Shown here piece by piece: positions 1 through 17,844 of a stretch of DNA of 64,000 nucleotides (within the stretch, counting starts at the first letter, position 1; each line of letters starts with the position of its first letter). The stretch covers positions 7,133,530 through 7,197,529 of the forward strand of contig CM053264.1 in assembly GCA_028583405.1 (NCBI GenBank), read 5' to 3'. The DNA is from Pogonophryne albipinna. Taxonomy: Eukaryota > Chordata > Actinopteri > Perciformes > Artedidraconidae. Under the pieces are notes generated by a model. It was not told where the DNA came from, made no database searches, and saw only the letters and a list, made by a program, of their open reading frames with translations. A program made the position numbers and the translations under genes.

Positions 1-2897
1 GTTTGATTTAGGTTTTTCCTTTGCATGAAACACAGGGTCGAATCTCATAAGTGGATTTTGGAATATTAAGGCCTGCTTTTATGTAACTATAGATAACATT
101 TGAAATAAGATAAAACACTTCTGCTGTGGTTTTGCTTTAGAAGCTTCACTAAGACCGCAATGACTATTTACACATAGCACCCTGTTGCTTTAAACTTAAA
201 CCCTGACAAATTGGATCTAAAGTATTTAAAAACTAGAGCTAAATAAGTAATATTTAAAGATAAAACAATTGTTAATACATCGTGATTGAGAAGACTTGAG
301 TGCATTTCACTAGAAAAACGAATACATTTGCAAACCAGCTTGCAGAGATTTCCCACAGGTTATTTGTCATAGATCCACGCAGGATGTACCAATTGCACTT
401 AAAAGCACCGTTCTAGAAGACCCTTCATTCAATCTGCACTTAGACAGATAAATCCAATACACGGGAGGTATTTCTTCACCATTCATCCACCACCTCTCAA
501 CACCTGATTCACTCCTCAGGCTGCTACACGTGCGCTCCGTGTTCCCACCACTCTTTCTAATGAGTTGCATGCCTCACATTGTTACACAGCGCCTGAGGAG
601 GATCGAGTGATTGACCTGAACAAAGCCTGCGTGTCCTCCGGATCGACAGGCAGCCACCGCCCTGGCTTTAAACACAACTGGTGACCACTGATGAAAATAA
701 CCAACTAATGTGGGAAAGCAAAAAATAACACCAGTGTTCCCTGCACATACTGGGTGATAAGCACAACAAGATACTCAATATTTATGTATTGTTCCTGACC
801 TGACATTGAACAAAATATGAGAAACTTCTGTAATCCCATACCTGATATCTTGTTGTGTAACTTTAACTGATAGAGTCCAAAAATAAACCCAGTGACCTGA
901 AATGTGTGCTTGAACTCAACGCCCTAAATACAGCACTCACCTCCCCACATCGCACAATTACATTCCTAAATCTCCTCTGCAATGTGCTCCACTTTCCGTC
1001 TGACCTCTGGCTTTCACCTTTTACAGCACTATCCCAAAGTGATAGCGCAGTCATAGTTGGTTCACATGAGCGAGTGTAATTCCGCTTGTCATAGCAGAGT
1101 ACAGCCCGGAGCTACTGCAGTGACAATCAACAGGGGGCTGACTTTGATAGATGTTGTTGGTATGATTTTAGGAATTGTTGGAGGCTACTTAACGACCATC
1201 ACGGCATTCGCATGTGTCTTGTGGCTCTAAAGGAAGATTCAAGTCTAGAGGAACAACCCTGACGACATCAAGTTGAGCCTTGAGGGTTAGATCATTTTAA
1301 GATAGCCTGCAATAAAAAGTTGAGTTTTGAAATATAAAAGAAGGAAGTGAGGGTCTACCTGAGGTCATAGATATTGTTACGTGGCTCACAGACTTGAGCA
1401 CACCTTGGGCTTGGATATAAAGCTATCCAAAGAAAATTCAAAAGATGATTAGCTCTGTTAGAAAATATCTGATTCTTTGATTTGAAATAAGTCTGTGCAC
1501 ATAAAACTGTGATGTGAGACTCCGTAAGTGTATTGCAGCACGAAAGATAAACTCACACAGCGTAACATTTTGATAATGGCATCAGCATAAGCTAAAGATT
1601 ATGGTGTGGGGAAAACTGATTTTAGTAAATGACATGTCCAGGTCCACAGAAATGATATAACTTTTGCCTCGCTGTGCATATTATCTATCGAGTGATCTCC
1701 ACTTTGTGTCAACATCAGATTTCTCTGAGAGCTTATGTTCCATTTTCTTGGCCAATATAAATCACCTATGTTTTCTCACACGCTCCTCTCCAGGATCTGT
1801 GTACATTAACACATCGCTCTCAGGGAAGCAGATATGTGACCTCATTTCTACGTTCTCCTGAGGCTTTCACTACAGCGGGGGTGATGAATGCTTACATTAC
1901 TATACTGTAAAACATGGGCCAGAGTTTGGTGTACTCATACATCATATCAGATGTAGCAAACAGTCTCCACAGTGCACACAGAAAATAGCCAAGCAGTTGG
2001 CGTTTCATGTGAAATCCATGAGACTGAGTAAATCTATCTACTGTAAATCTGCTTTATTGGACTTGTCCAAAGAGCTAGAGTGATTCTATAGCTTGTAGCT
2101 AGCTAAGAGGGAAGATGGATTATCAGCTGCTGTACAAGCCCTGCGATTGGCTGGCAGCTTTTGTTGTCATGGTTTTCCTCCCTACAGATGGCCATGGTTA
2201 CCCTGGCAATGGCAGCGGGATCAGCATCGGTAGCATCACAGGGAAGAATATGCTAAGCACTCTGAATACATCTAAATCATCACTCTTTAACCATGTCGGA
2301 CACAGGTAAAGAAAGAAAGAAGGAGGATATGAAGTGTGATCACCACCCTGCAAAAAAGGCAAGGGGGGACTTGGGTTGTAAACTAGCAGGTAATAGAAAC
2401 TTCCTGAATGTCTTAAAATGACAAAGACCAGAAAAAACCGATGTGATAACATGCCCAAACCAAATCGCATGTATTTGGGTTTTGATTGTCTGTATCTCCC
2501 TGAGAGATCACCAGGGTCAGTGCAGTGTGTATAAGCTCCTCGCTTGCCCCACAATGACAGTCCCATCTGTCAGCCAGCCTCCCCGGACCTTTGCATGCAC
2601 ATCAGCACAACTGCTCCTCTCTGCAGCAGAAGGCAAGCCTTTCAACTATGTATTAAAATAAGGCAGATCGTAAAACAGTAAGATCACACGCAAGCTTTTT
2701 CTAACATTTTCTGTTTCCAGTTTCTACTGTTTCATCTCAAAATCACAACAAAAGTGCAACCGAATCTGACAAAAACGTTGACAAACTCAACCATCAATTA
2801 GTGGTGGCAGCCAATTCCAATATTAGCTACAGCAAAGTCAATGAAATGCTCACAAACTTACAACTGCAATCCTTTGAAATCAAATGAAGCAACCTAC

Positions 2898-2936
2898 CTG
2901 ATTAATAAATCCTGCACTGTGGTCCACTGAGAGCAT
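2898..2936 (-). CDS. Candidate alternative first coding exon, unidentified gene
   Basis: On the minus strand an ATG in good context (ACACCATGC) opens 13 codons, MLSVDHSAGFINQ, that end in a consensus donor (CAG|GTAGGT). The exon ends in phase 0, the same phase as the start exon at 7362-7409. It could be a downstream alternative promoter exon of that gene. The evidence is only ATG context, phase and donor quality; I recognise no family. Such matches occur by chance, so confidence is low. Confidence 0.2.
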
Positions 2937-3578
2937 GGTGTGACTCCTGTTAGGATGCCCGCTAACTCCCCTTGTGCTTGCGGCAATGGAAAGACGAGAG
3001 GCTAAGGCACAGGGCCCGAGCCCCACTGTGGACTCAGAGTGTGTGTTTTTAATGTGTATGAAAGTCAGAGAGAACAGCAGACACAGATAGTCTGTCAGTC
3101 GAACCCTCTCCTCTCCTCAGATGCTCTCCTTAGCTTCTCTTCCCATGTTGGAAAACGGCAGCAACCTTCGAAAGCCCCACGAACACAACATGAAAAAAAA
3201 AGCAGAAAGCTCAGCACAGCTCTGCCTCTGTCTCTTTCTCTCTGCCTCTAACAGCTTTCATCCAGGGTAGCATCAAATGTTTCTGACAAGCGTCCATCCG
3301 CCAATCCCCCCAGAGAGATTAGTGCTCTGACATCACCGATGCTGTTCTGCTCTGCTGAGCCTTCAAGCTCTGTAGCTCTGTTACCTAAGTCTTAGGTCGC
3401 AGTGAGTCAAACAGCAGCATCCTGTACGAGGGGCTCCCCACAGCCCAAAGGACACCTCACATCTACATGTGCCATGGTCACTGCACACCTCACGTAGAAA
3501 AAGAGGTAAGTAGAGTTGGCGTTGCAGGCTAACTGTATACAGTGTGTGCATCCTAATGTGTGTGTGTGCACAACCTAC

Positions 3579-3614
3579 CTGAGGCAAAGAGGCTGCTCTC
3601 TGGCTGCAGTGCAT
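3579..3614 (-). CDS. Candidate alternative first coding exon, unidentified gene
   Basis: A minus-strand ATG opens 12 codons, MHCSQRAASLPQ, followed by a strong donor (CAG|GTAGGT) in phase 0. Like the candidate at 2898-2936, it would be compatible with splicing to the same downstream phase-0 exons. No homology is recognised, and chance occurrence is a real possibility. Confidence 0.15.
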
Positions 3615-4383
3615 TGTCAGCGAAAATGTGATCAAGGCATGGTGTTCTAGAAACCGATCCGGAGGAACAAGCAACTATTTCTGCTGCACCGCCTGACACC
3701 ACTGTCAAATCCTCTTACTGCTGTCTCTGTGTCATCGGATATTTCTTTTCAGAAGCAAAGAAGACGCGCGGAAGATGTTCAGAGAAATAACACTATATAC
3801 ACAATGTGATCTGCCTCCCTCCTCATTTTAGCATCTGTCTCTTACGTTCCGCACCCAGCTCTGTATTCTCTGCCTCTACCTAGCTCCATGCCTTCCTCGC
3901 CCTCCTCCCCGCTGACTCTGCTATAATTAACCATGGAAAGGAGCACAGCCAGTCAAGGCTCCTATCTGCGGTGGGACTGGAGGCTTCCTCCCTGCCAGTT
4001 TTGCACAGTTAGATCACTAATCCAAGAACACCAAGCTCAAAAGAGCAGAACGGGCAACTCCAGCACACTTCCTCCATCTGTTCTAAAGGATCTTCTCCAA
4101 CCCGGCCAATCAACCAGCCCCTAACTGGACCTCCTGGCAGAGACACTGAGGTTACATCAGGGTTGTAATTAGGACCACAACACTCAAGTCTAAACCCAAT
4201 CCAGAACCAGGACCACTCAGGTCAAGAAGCAGGGCTCCAGAGCCTATGAAACGCTTTAGGTGCAACCAATTAAAAAAGTTGTTGACACGATTTCAAACAA
4301 GGTTGCAATCACCAAGCTTCAGTTCCGCTATAAGTCCAACCAGGTACAACATCGTAAAGAATTGTATTTACAACATTAGTTAG

Positions 4384-4440
4384 AAGTACACTTCAGCCTC
4401 TTTTGGCCAAAACAACTATTACAACAACAAGCATGATCCT
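4384..4440. repeat. Dispersed repeat, copy 1 (partner at 55921)
   Basis: The stretch shares with 55921-55975, in the same orientation, the blocks CACTTCAGCCTC, TGGCCAAA and TATTACAACAACAA with only a few differences. Two copies about 51 kb apart suggest an interspersed repeat; the family and full boundaries are unknown. Confidence 0.5.
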
Positions 4441-5410
4441 GATAGAAAACAATATAGTTTAGACTTGGATTAAAAGGGATCATTAGAAGAAAAAATAATT
4501 GGTTTCTGTAATACTTCCCTCACAGAAATATGGATTTGTCAATAAGCAGCTTTGTGTCCTTCAAAACATTATTGTTCTTAATACAGTTTAAATGTACTAA
4601 ACATTGCAAATTCCACCACTATAAACACATTATGAAGCTAGGAGATTAATAAAATAAAAGCTTGAAAAGTCTGTTCCTTTGATATCAAAGAATAGAGTTT
4701 GTGTTCAGATGTATTCAAACGTGATATTTTAAAATCATGTTATCAAGTAGATTCGTAGTGATTCAACAATATGTGGCAAATATAAATGCATAGTCGCAAA
4801 AATGTAGCAAATTAAAAGTACTAGAAAGGAAAGATAAAGTGGTAACTGGAGGATTCACAGTCTATCCACAGACAGATACTTTGTGCCCACTCTTGTCCTC
4901 AGTTTGGCTCACAGCCCTCAGTTGCATAAGCAATATTCAGTCAGAACAAATGACATGCATGGATCAAGCTCTTCACCTTGACTGGCTCAATTATCTGCTT
5001 ACACTCATTTCCTGTGAGCTCTTAAAAGGAATTGCGCTCTGTTGTTGTTTATTTACCCAGTGTGTCCTCAGCCTTACGTGGCTGCCAGATGCATAGTGAC
5101 ATGTGTGACAATTGTGATCTAAAAATACACAACGTCTGCTAAACAAGAAGGTTAATTACAAATATAAAGCAGACACAGCTGTGCAATATTACTGTAGATT
5201 ATAGATGATAGGAAACATGGATTAACAGCAAAGTGTGATCATATTACAGCCAGTAAGTAAACATACTCCATTACAAGGTTCATTCCTGCATTCAAATTCC
5301 TACTCAATTTAATATTAAAACTACTCATTATGCTTATATCTTATTAATGCTTGGGACTGAGCTAGGTTTACCTGCCTTATACAGGCTTTGGTTAGGTAGT
5401 GTCTAAGTCA

Positions 5411-5620
5411 GTTACTTTAAAGAAGACATATCATGCTTATTTTCAAGTATATATGTTTTGGGTTTTCAATAGAATGTGTTTACATGCTTGCCTGTGTTCA
5501 CCCTCTGCCTGAAAGGCTCTGTTTCAGCGCCTGACTCTTTAACCCCCGATCTGGAACAGCCAGGTCCGCTCTGATTGGTCATTGTGTCCGTGTCCTTCCC
5601 ATCCATCATCCTATATATTA
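5411..5620. repeat. Probable teleost interspersed repeat remnant
   Basis: The sequence resembles a dispersed repeat I know from teleost genomes: a CATATCATGCTTATTTTC block, a GTTTACATGC block, then TTTCAGCGCCTGACTCTTTAA and CCGCTCTGATTGGTC. Recognition is from memory, and no termini or target duplications were found. It could instead be unique intronic DNA. Confidence 0.35.
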
Positions 5621-5921
5621 TAATTGTGAAATCTCAACTTGTAATTGTGTCACCTGACAAATGTAAGTCTGTTATCCTGGCTCTATTTCACCACTGGACT
5701 TTTAAAAACTCTTTTCAGGCTTGCTCATTCTTTGGGACCTGACCTGCTTTTATTCTTGCCTTGCCCTTTATATGTCCCAATTATTTTGTTAATCTATTGA
5801 TTTTCTGAGTGTATCACAACCTAGTCTTTAACAAGTATTGAATTGAGTTATCACTCTTATTACTGAGCAAATCAATGTCATGTTTGTCATTCCATATGAA
5901 GAGAATGAGAGATGTACTCAC

Positions 5922-5951
5922 CACATCTGTACTTCCTTGGGAACTTGGTTC
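5922..5951 (-). CDS. Candidate 30-nt exon, unidentified minus-strand gene
   Basis: The minus strand shows a pyrimidine-containing acceptor (TTTGACTTGCAG), 30 nt encoding EPSSQGSTDV, and a consensus donor (GTG|GTGAGT). Both ends are phase 0, so it would join the start exon at 7362-7409 (also phase 0) as a symmetrical cassette. The protein is Ser/Pro-rich and disordered-looking. No family is recognised; splice signals and phase are the only support. Confidence 0.3.
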
Positions 5952-6505
5952 CTGCAAGTCAAAGGACATGGAGATATAAGTCCAAATGACAAAACAAGGG
6001 CATGTAAATAAATTACTGCCATGCAAGACCCTCATGTAGTAAATAAAATATGTCATGAGCAGTGAGGCATTCACAACAGTCTTTCCTGCTGTGTATCAAC
6101 TCTCATGGTTGACCTTGGGAACCTGTTAGAATGCCAATATCATAGTTTTTCTAACCGTGTTTTGTATTGACATGTCCCTCAACTTAAAACCTCACATACC
6201 CATACACATCCCAGTGAAACCATGACAACGCATCCGCTTGCTGCGTAGGCACAGGGACAGGGAAAGCAGCAATGAGTTACAACTACAGTGAGGCAATCAC
6301 ACTGCATCGAGACTGCAGGGGAAACAGAAGAGCCCCCCCATCAAACACATCAGCCCCCGTCAGTCCTCATATCACGGTTACAAATAGAACCAACAGGCAG
6401 AGTATTGATTTGCCTCTAGAGCAAACGCTGCTTAAAACATTGTGATCAAAATGAGATATATTTCATCTCTCTTTGGTATTTTCCTCCACCACAGCACAGC
6501 CTCAC

Positions 6506-6583
6506 CTGAATGCTAATGAGGTGAGGCTGACCGCGGATGTAGGCTCTGCCTTCCAGTGGCTCTATATGTGAGGCATGCTGGAA
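6506..6583 (-). CDS. Candidate 78-nt exon, unidentified minus-strand gene
   Basis: The minus strand has an acceptor (GTGTGCATGCAG), 26 open codons starting FQHASHIEPLEGRAY and ending HLISIQ, then a donor (CAG|GTGAGG). Both boundaries are phase 0, matching the 48-nt start exon and the 30-nt candidate. The polypyrimidine tract is poor and no homology is recognised, so this may be a chance open stretch. Confidence 0.25.
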
Positions 6584-7361
6584 CTGCATGCACACATTCA
6601 ACCTCTTTGTTCCCTGCTTTACTCCACCAACATGTGGGGGGTGCTTGAGTAGCAACTTGGTGGATGGATGGTTATGGTTACAGGAGAAATAAGGAATACA
6701 TGTGAAATAACTACTTTTATGAATTTGAGTTTTGCTCTCATAATGCGTGCAAATAGCCAAATAGGTTACGAATAAATCGTAGTAATCCAGTGAAGCCCTA
6801 AAATGAAATATGGAACATTTTACATGCAACTGATGAGGAAAAGATCTCCCTTTTTTCATCCAACACTCCTCTCTTAGTGTAACATCAAAGACCTGCAGAA
6901 CATAAAGCAACAGCTTGATAGCAGGTTCTTTAACAGAATAGAAACTGGGTCCATTTCATGGTATATTGATATATTAAAGGAGCCTTTCCATGCAGGCATT
7001 AGGGTACACATGCATAACTGTAGCTGCTTTATAGTATCAACCTGTAATGCATTTTCTGTGAAGGTCTAGGGGTTTGTAGTGATATATTTGCCCAATATGA
7101 ATTGTACACGGTGAAAATATCAATTCTGTCAATTTGTCAAATGTGTAATGCGGAGCATCCATGTTTGTCACGATATCCAGGCGACACCACTCAAAATACG
7201 GGTCATTTTTAACACAGAAGTATTGAATATGAATCATAAATTAAAGGGTAGCATGATCCTAACAGTGTCTGATTTATTCTAAAGAGAAAGAACACAGCAG
7301 TCCATTCAGCTTTGTTGTATATTCAAATATGTAAATGACCATAAACAATAACGTGTCTTAC

Positions 7362-7409
7362 CGTGGGTAAGAGCGGCTCCATTTGAGCTCCTTGGTCCGT
7401 GATGTCCAT
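7362..7409 (-). CDS. First coding exon of an unidentified gene divergent from stk24
   Basis: The minus strand has an ATG at 7409 followed by 16 codons, MDITDQGAQMEPLLPT, and a perfect donor (ACG|GTAAGA), phase 0. The sequence upstream of it (7410-7650) is comparatively GC-rich with CpGs, as expected of a promoter and 5'UTR. The acidic, proline-containing start looks like a disordered N-terminus. I do not recognise the family. In human FARP1 is adjacent to STK24, but this start does not resemble the FARP1 N-terminus I remember. The rest of the gene would lie below 7361, probably beyond the window. Confidence 0.45.
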
Positions 7410-8669
7410 CTTTTCCTCTCCTTTGCTTCACAAGAGGCAAGTCGTGATGCTCAGTCGAAACGCTGCTTGAATTCGTCTTTTGGTGTTTTCCCCCCTCACA
7501 TTCACCGGCCGGGTTTTCTTAAATGGAGGTAGCAGCATTCCCGTCCTGCCCTACATAATTTACGCATGAAGGAGGGAGGCAGTGCTTCCTATTACACGCG
7601 TTCAAGCCAGGACGCGGAGATGAGGCGCACAAGTGAGAAGCTGTGCGAATACCTTTATTCAGGGACTCATCTGTGAGGACTATTCCTCCTTAAATGTGGG
7701 GATATATCCACACAAACATGCATATGTTGATATCTAGTCTTCACATTCCAAATATCTTGTAACAGTCAAGAGGGGCACCTATATCACTCAATCTCATCAT
7801 AATCTAAACATTTCTATGGGATATATTTTATCATGAATACTATTTCGAAGGATTTGCATCATGATTGTTATTGCCTTCGAAATAGTATGATGCCTTCTTC
7901 ATGTAGGCAGTGCGCTTTGTTGCCCATGTGGATTTTGTCTCCGCCTGCGCAACACAGGCCCTTTGTTAGAACAGCACGAGGCATAATTATGATCTGAACC
8001 CGCTTCTGATAGGCTATAAATACATATTATATGATAGTGTATCATATATAATTCAAACAACAGAAGCACCGGCAGCAGTAATGCATTAGCCATCCCGCTA
8101 TTATGTGTAGCTGCAGCACGCAATGATGCACGGGCAGCAGCATCAACATCACATAAGAGATGCTGCTGCAGGGAGCTTTATACAGTAGCGCTCCCCGGTG
8201 GTGGAACACACGAAGCGTCAATAACAATCAATAAGCACTGCTGCATTGCTAATTGCATTGGTTGATTTACTCACAATGCAATTGTATCATGTCAATTTTG
8301 TTTGACAGTGCTATCACATCAATTTCAGTATTACAAAAATACTGTGATGTAAGATGTTTTTGTAATAAAGTTACCTTTTCAAGACAGGAAAAGTGGATTT
8401 TAGTACGATTACAGGTAAGTCAATTGCAGTGATTCAAAAGATGTGGCACATGTCCCTGACAGGCTTTCAAGGGGTCCGTTAGAAATATGTTTTTAACAAG
8501 TAGTTCTTAATTCATATTAAGCATTCCTTATTAATTAGCCTAATATGATTTGCTCAGGACCTCAGGGCCAAATGATGAGTAACCAACTGGAGTTTTCTCA
8601 GGGGGGGTGCTGAGGTACACTGCCATGACAAAGCGTGTTATTAATGGATCTCTTTAAATAACTGACTCG
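7410..8669. promoter_or_regulatory. Divergent intergenic region between the minus-strand gene and stk24
   Basis: About 1.3 kb without recognisable coding sequence, between the start exon at 7409 (minus) and the stk24 5' region. It is GC/CpG-richer near 7480-7650, with AT-rich sequence further on. It contains a perfect 15-bp inverted repeat (7837-7851 with 7874-7888). No TATA box is convincing. Confidence 0.4.
7837..7888. repeat. Perfect 15-bp inverted repeat with octamer in the loop
   Basis: ATACTATTTCGAAGG at 7837-7851 is mirrored exactly by CCTTCGAAATAGTAT at 7874-7888. The 22-nt spacer starts with ATTTGCAT (7852-7859), an exact octamer (POU factor) consensus. Function is not known. Confidence 0.7.
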
Positions 8670-9486
8670 AACATTTTTGGGTCCATCCATCTGGCATCAG
8701 CACCAGGGAGAGAGGCGTCAGGATGTTGTTGTTGATCCGGATCCGCCCAGCCAGGCGTCACAGCACCGACAAGATGGCCGAGAGTACGGGACGAAAGTGA
8801 GGGAGGAAACAAAACACAGGCAAGCTACCCTTGCCGCAGATGCCAGACCTGTAGATCTACAAGTTAGTGCAGAGATTAAAGCAGGCACATCGCTTCATTC
8901 AAGCCTCCGTCCTGTGGGTGTCAGCTGCGGTATGCGGACACATCGCGCTCCGAGCCTGCTCGCGGACGGAACGTTTGTCAGTTTGTCTGCGTTCGCTAGC
9001 TAGCTAGCGGGCTAACCATGTTAGCTAGCTGACAACACCGTTAGCGAGAGAAAACGCTTTAAGAAAGTGTCAGTTACCTTATTTGGAAATATATAGTAGT
9101 TTCTACTTGTTAGTTTCCGAAAAATTCAAATTTCTTATAGTGGCATTACCTTCCCTGGGTGGGAAACTAAATTAACGCATACCCAGCAGGTTAGCAAACT
9201 AACATTGCGGATTTCTGGATTGCAGCTTCAGCTTTAGCATTAGCAAACGTCTGTTAGCTTGCTCAGCTGTTTTGGATGATTTGGGTTATTACGACACAGG
9301 AAAGGTACCCCAGCGTGTGTGGAGGGACATTTTTCTTTATATATTTAAGTATCTGAGCTGCTCTCAGTCGGCCTGTTTGACAAGGTGTCCTGGAGCAGTG
9401 CTAACGTGAACGGTACCAGAGCCAGGACTGTAAATACAAGTGAGCCGAGGAGGAGCTCTCTGCCCTGCGGACGAGGCAGCATCACC
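8670..9486 (+). promoter_or_regulatory. stk24: Probable stk24 promoter and 5'UTR
   Basis: This stretch upstream of the stk24 start codon is relatively CpG-rich (notably 8730-9000 and 9380-9486) and contains repeated GCTAGC/GCTAAC motifs typical of teleost CpG promoters. The sequence up to the ATG at 9487 has no acceptor directly before it, so at least the last part is 5'UTR of the first coding exon. The transcription start cannot be placed by eye. A 108-codon open frame at 8677-9003 has no recognisable homology and is treated as chance. Confidence 0.45.
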
Positions 9487-15579
<6,093 letters not shown>

Positions 15580-17305
15580 TAACTGGCTGTCTGCCCTAAC
15601 CCTGCTCTCCCAGGCCCCCACCCCCCCCACCAACTCCACAGCCGGGTCAGAAGGTTAAAAGTCAGAGGTCAGGTCATTCAATACCAGCTGACTACATTTG
15701 ACCTCTGTGAGCGGGGCCTGTAAACATTACTGAACTCCAAAGCGGAGGAGAACTCTGGAGAGACACTTACGGGAGGAGAAGCTCAGGGGGGCAGCAGAAC
15801 CCGTGGAATCAACTGTGATGGGACAAAGACAGAGTAACCACCAGAAACACAGCCAACCGGGACTCTGTATATGGGAGACTTCTGAGTCTACACGGAATTT
15901 GCTTCGACGAGGAGCCGAAAATCTCCCCAAAAATCCAAGACAAGACTTCAATCCCCCTCCTAATGCAGGCGTCATATCCCCAGAACCTCTGAAAGCATGC
16001 TTGATGAACCTGCAGGGATACTATAAGTGTGCAAGCTGCGTGTGTGCGTGCCTAAATGCATACGTGTGAGCGTGTTTGTGTATGTAAGACTCCCTGTTAT
16101 AAGGCAAATTGCAGCATTCTTAATGAAACCTCAGGTAAAGTGCTTTAAGTGGACTTTTGGAGGAAAGGGGGGGTAGGGGGGAGTCGCCATGCTGTACATG
16201 CGGGAAATGAATCACTGTGTGCAAAATGGTCACGCGCATTTTGTAGATACTGATTATGTTTAAAAAAAGTAGATATTTAAAGATTTCAATCGTTACTCCA
16301 ACAGAAGGAACAGAAAATGCCTTGCCTTTTTGAGATGCACACGTCTACGTTCCGGCATTTCATCACAGATTTTCCGTTCAGTATTAATCAGCGTTCTCTT
16401 TCTAAGAGGTCCAATCTTACATTTCAATCACCTGCTGAATCATCAAACTAACTACGATACTAAGCTTTTTTTTGTTTAGAGGCAGAAGCTTTTTCTTTGT
16501 AATTATGTTTAGGTCTAAGTCGGTTTGGATTGTTTAAGACAAGAATGGAGTCAGATCTCTGTCAAAAGTATTAAGGGGACTCAAGGGGAACCATCAGTTG
16601 AATGCTGATCAACTGAAGTATTATTGGTCCTTGACTTGTCGTTTTCTTAAAGTGGAAGAACGGTCGAGAACCATCGCAGGCACATCATGACATCCGCTCA
16701 TTGCCAAACTAAAGCGTAAAACAGCCAAAAGCGCCATCCTTATTTCGTTTTTTATTTCTGTTCTCACTTCCACACCATGCTAGAAGTGCCATGTCCTTTG
16801 TAGTATGATTTGCACCTTTGTTTTATTTTTGTCAGATCAGTTTTTTGCACTTTGAAAGTGTGTCGAGTATTTAAAGAAGCCTGCAAAGAGGAGGAAAAAA
16901 GAAAAAAAGTTGCTAATAGCCATGTTTTACTATATATGTTTACTTAAGAGTTCCAGAATTTACTACTGTGCTAATGCAGCAATAATGTTGAGGAGTTGCA
17001 TCAAGGCGCACTTGTCAACACAGGGATTGAAAGAAATTATCTGATATTTTTATAACTGCAGATTCAAGTATGGAAATATGGAATGCTTTACGGATATGGG
17101 CAAAAAAATATCTTTACCTTACAGAAAAACATATGCTACAGAAATAACTACAACATGTGTACATTTGGTCTCCTTTATCATAGCTGACAGTTTATAGTAC
17201 TGTGTATAATCTTTGCTTGTGTCATTTGAGAATTCCCAAGTTAAATGTGAGCTCCTTGTAAGCTTTCAAAGTGACATGAGAAATAAAGATCTAATGCTAA
17301 CTGAA
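15580..17305 (+). other. stk24: stk24 3'UTR with polyadenylation signal
   Basis: The last coding exon ends with TAG at 15577-15579 and no further exon is seen. A canonical AATAAA lies at 17282-17287, followed by U-rich sequence, so a 3'UTR of about 1.7 kb is likely. The UTR is AU-rich in its distal part. Its end is very close to the convergent slc15a1 3' end. Confidence 0.7.
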
Positions 17306-17344
17306 AAAGTCTAATTTTCTTAAAATGTTTGCATCAAAAAAATA

Positions 17345-17844
17345 TTTAACACACATTGCTAGTGTCTTTATTGAAGATCTTGGTGAAACCTGAATGAGAA
17401 CCAATTTGGAATATAACTGTTTGATTTTACCCTTAGCATATTAGAACATCATAGATATATAAAACAGTGACGATATATTATAAAACACAATGTGTTTGGA
17501 AATAAATACGAATGTTGGAATGGTTTATTTGTTTGTCCTACATTAAAAAAGCCTATGAACAATAATTACATAAAAATGTTGCTACACAGTGCAAAAGAAA
17601 TCATTGTAAAAACTCATTTACAACAACGAAGAAGCCAAAATTACCAACCAATAAGAATAAAGGGGTTTTAATTGAATGAGGAACCTAAAGAACATTTTGA
17701 GCCAAAATAAAATGAGATGTATCTCTGCCAATAACCTTCACTAACACGGTGTACCAAGAGCTTAATATCGAAGCTCTGTGTTCTTCGTTCACCTTATCTA
17801 TTCATTCTTACCACTACATGTCCATGCAGCAGAGAAGCATGGCT
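17345..17844 (-). other. slc15a1: slc15a1 3'UTR with candidate polyadenylation signals
   Basis: After the TAA at 17845-17847 (minus strand), AATAAA on the minus strand occurs at 17524-17529 and again at 17367-17372. Use of the distal signal would bring the transcript end to within roughly 50 bp of the stk24 end on the opposite strand. No further coding sequence is present. Confidence 0.55.

Larger units (their letters stand above)
1..7361. other. Non-coding region, probably introns of an unidentified minus-strand gene
   Basis: No long coding exon is recognisable here. The sequence is AT-rich, with short shadow reading frames only. If the start exon at 7362-7409 is real, this stretch lies in its downstream introns; candidate small exons inside it are listed separately. 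Two segments (4384-4440 and 5411-5620) look like dispersed repeats. I see no RNA gene. Confidence 0.5.

Noticed and set aside
6446..6910. 154-codon minus-strand open frame
   Set aside because: As a whole it lacks homology; only the 78-nt segment with splice sites is kept as a weak exon candidate.
7362..7409. Start exon as the first exon of farp1
   Set aside because: FARP1 is next to STK24 in human, but the peptide does not resemble the FARP1 N-terminus I know, and no FERM-coding exon is visible.
8677..9003. 108-codon frame upstream of stk24
   Set aside because: CpG-rich promoter sequence often stays open by chance; the stk24 start exon at 9487 fits the known isoform b.
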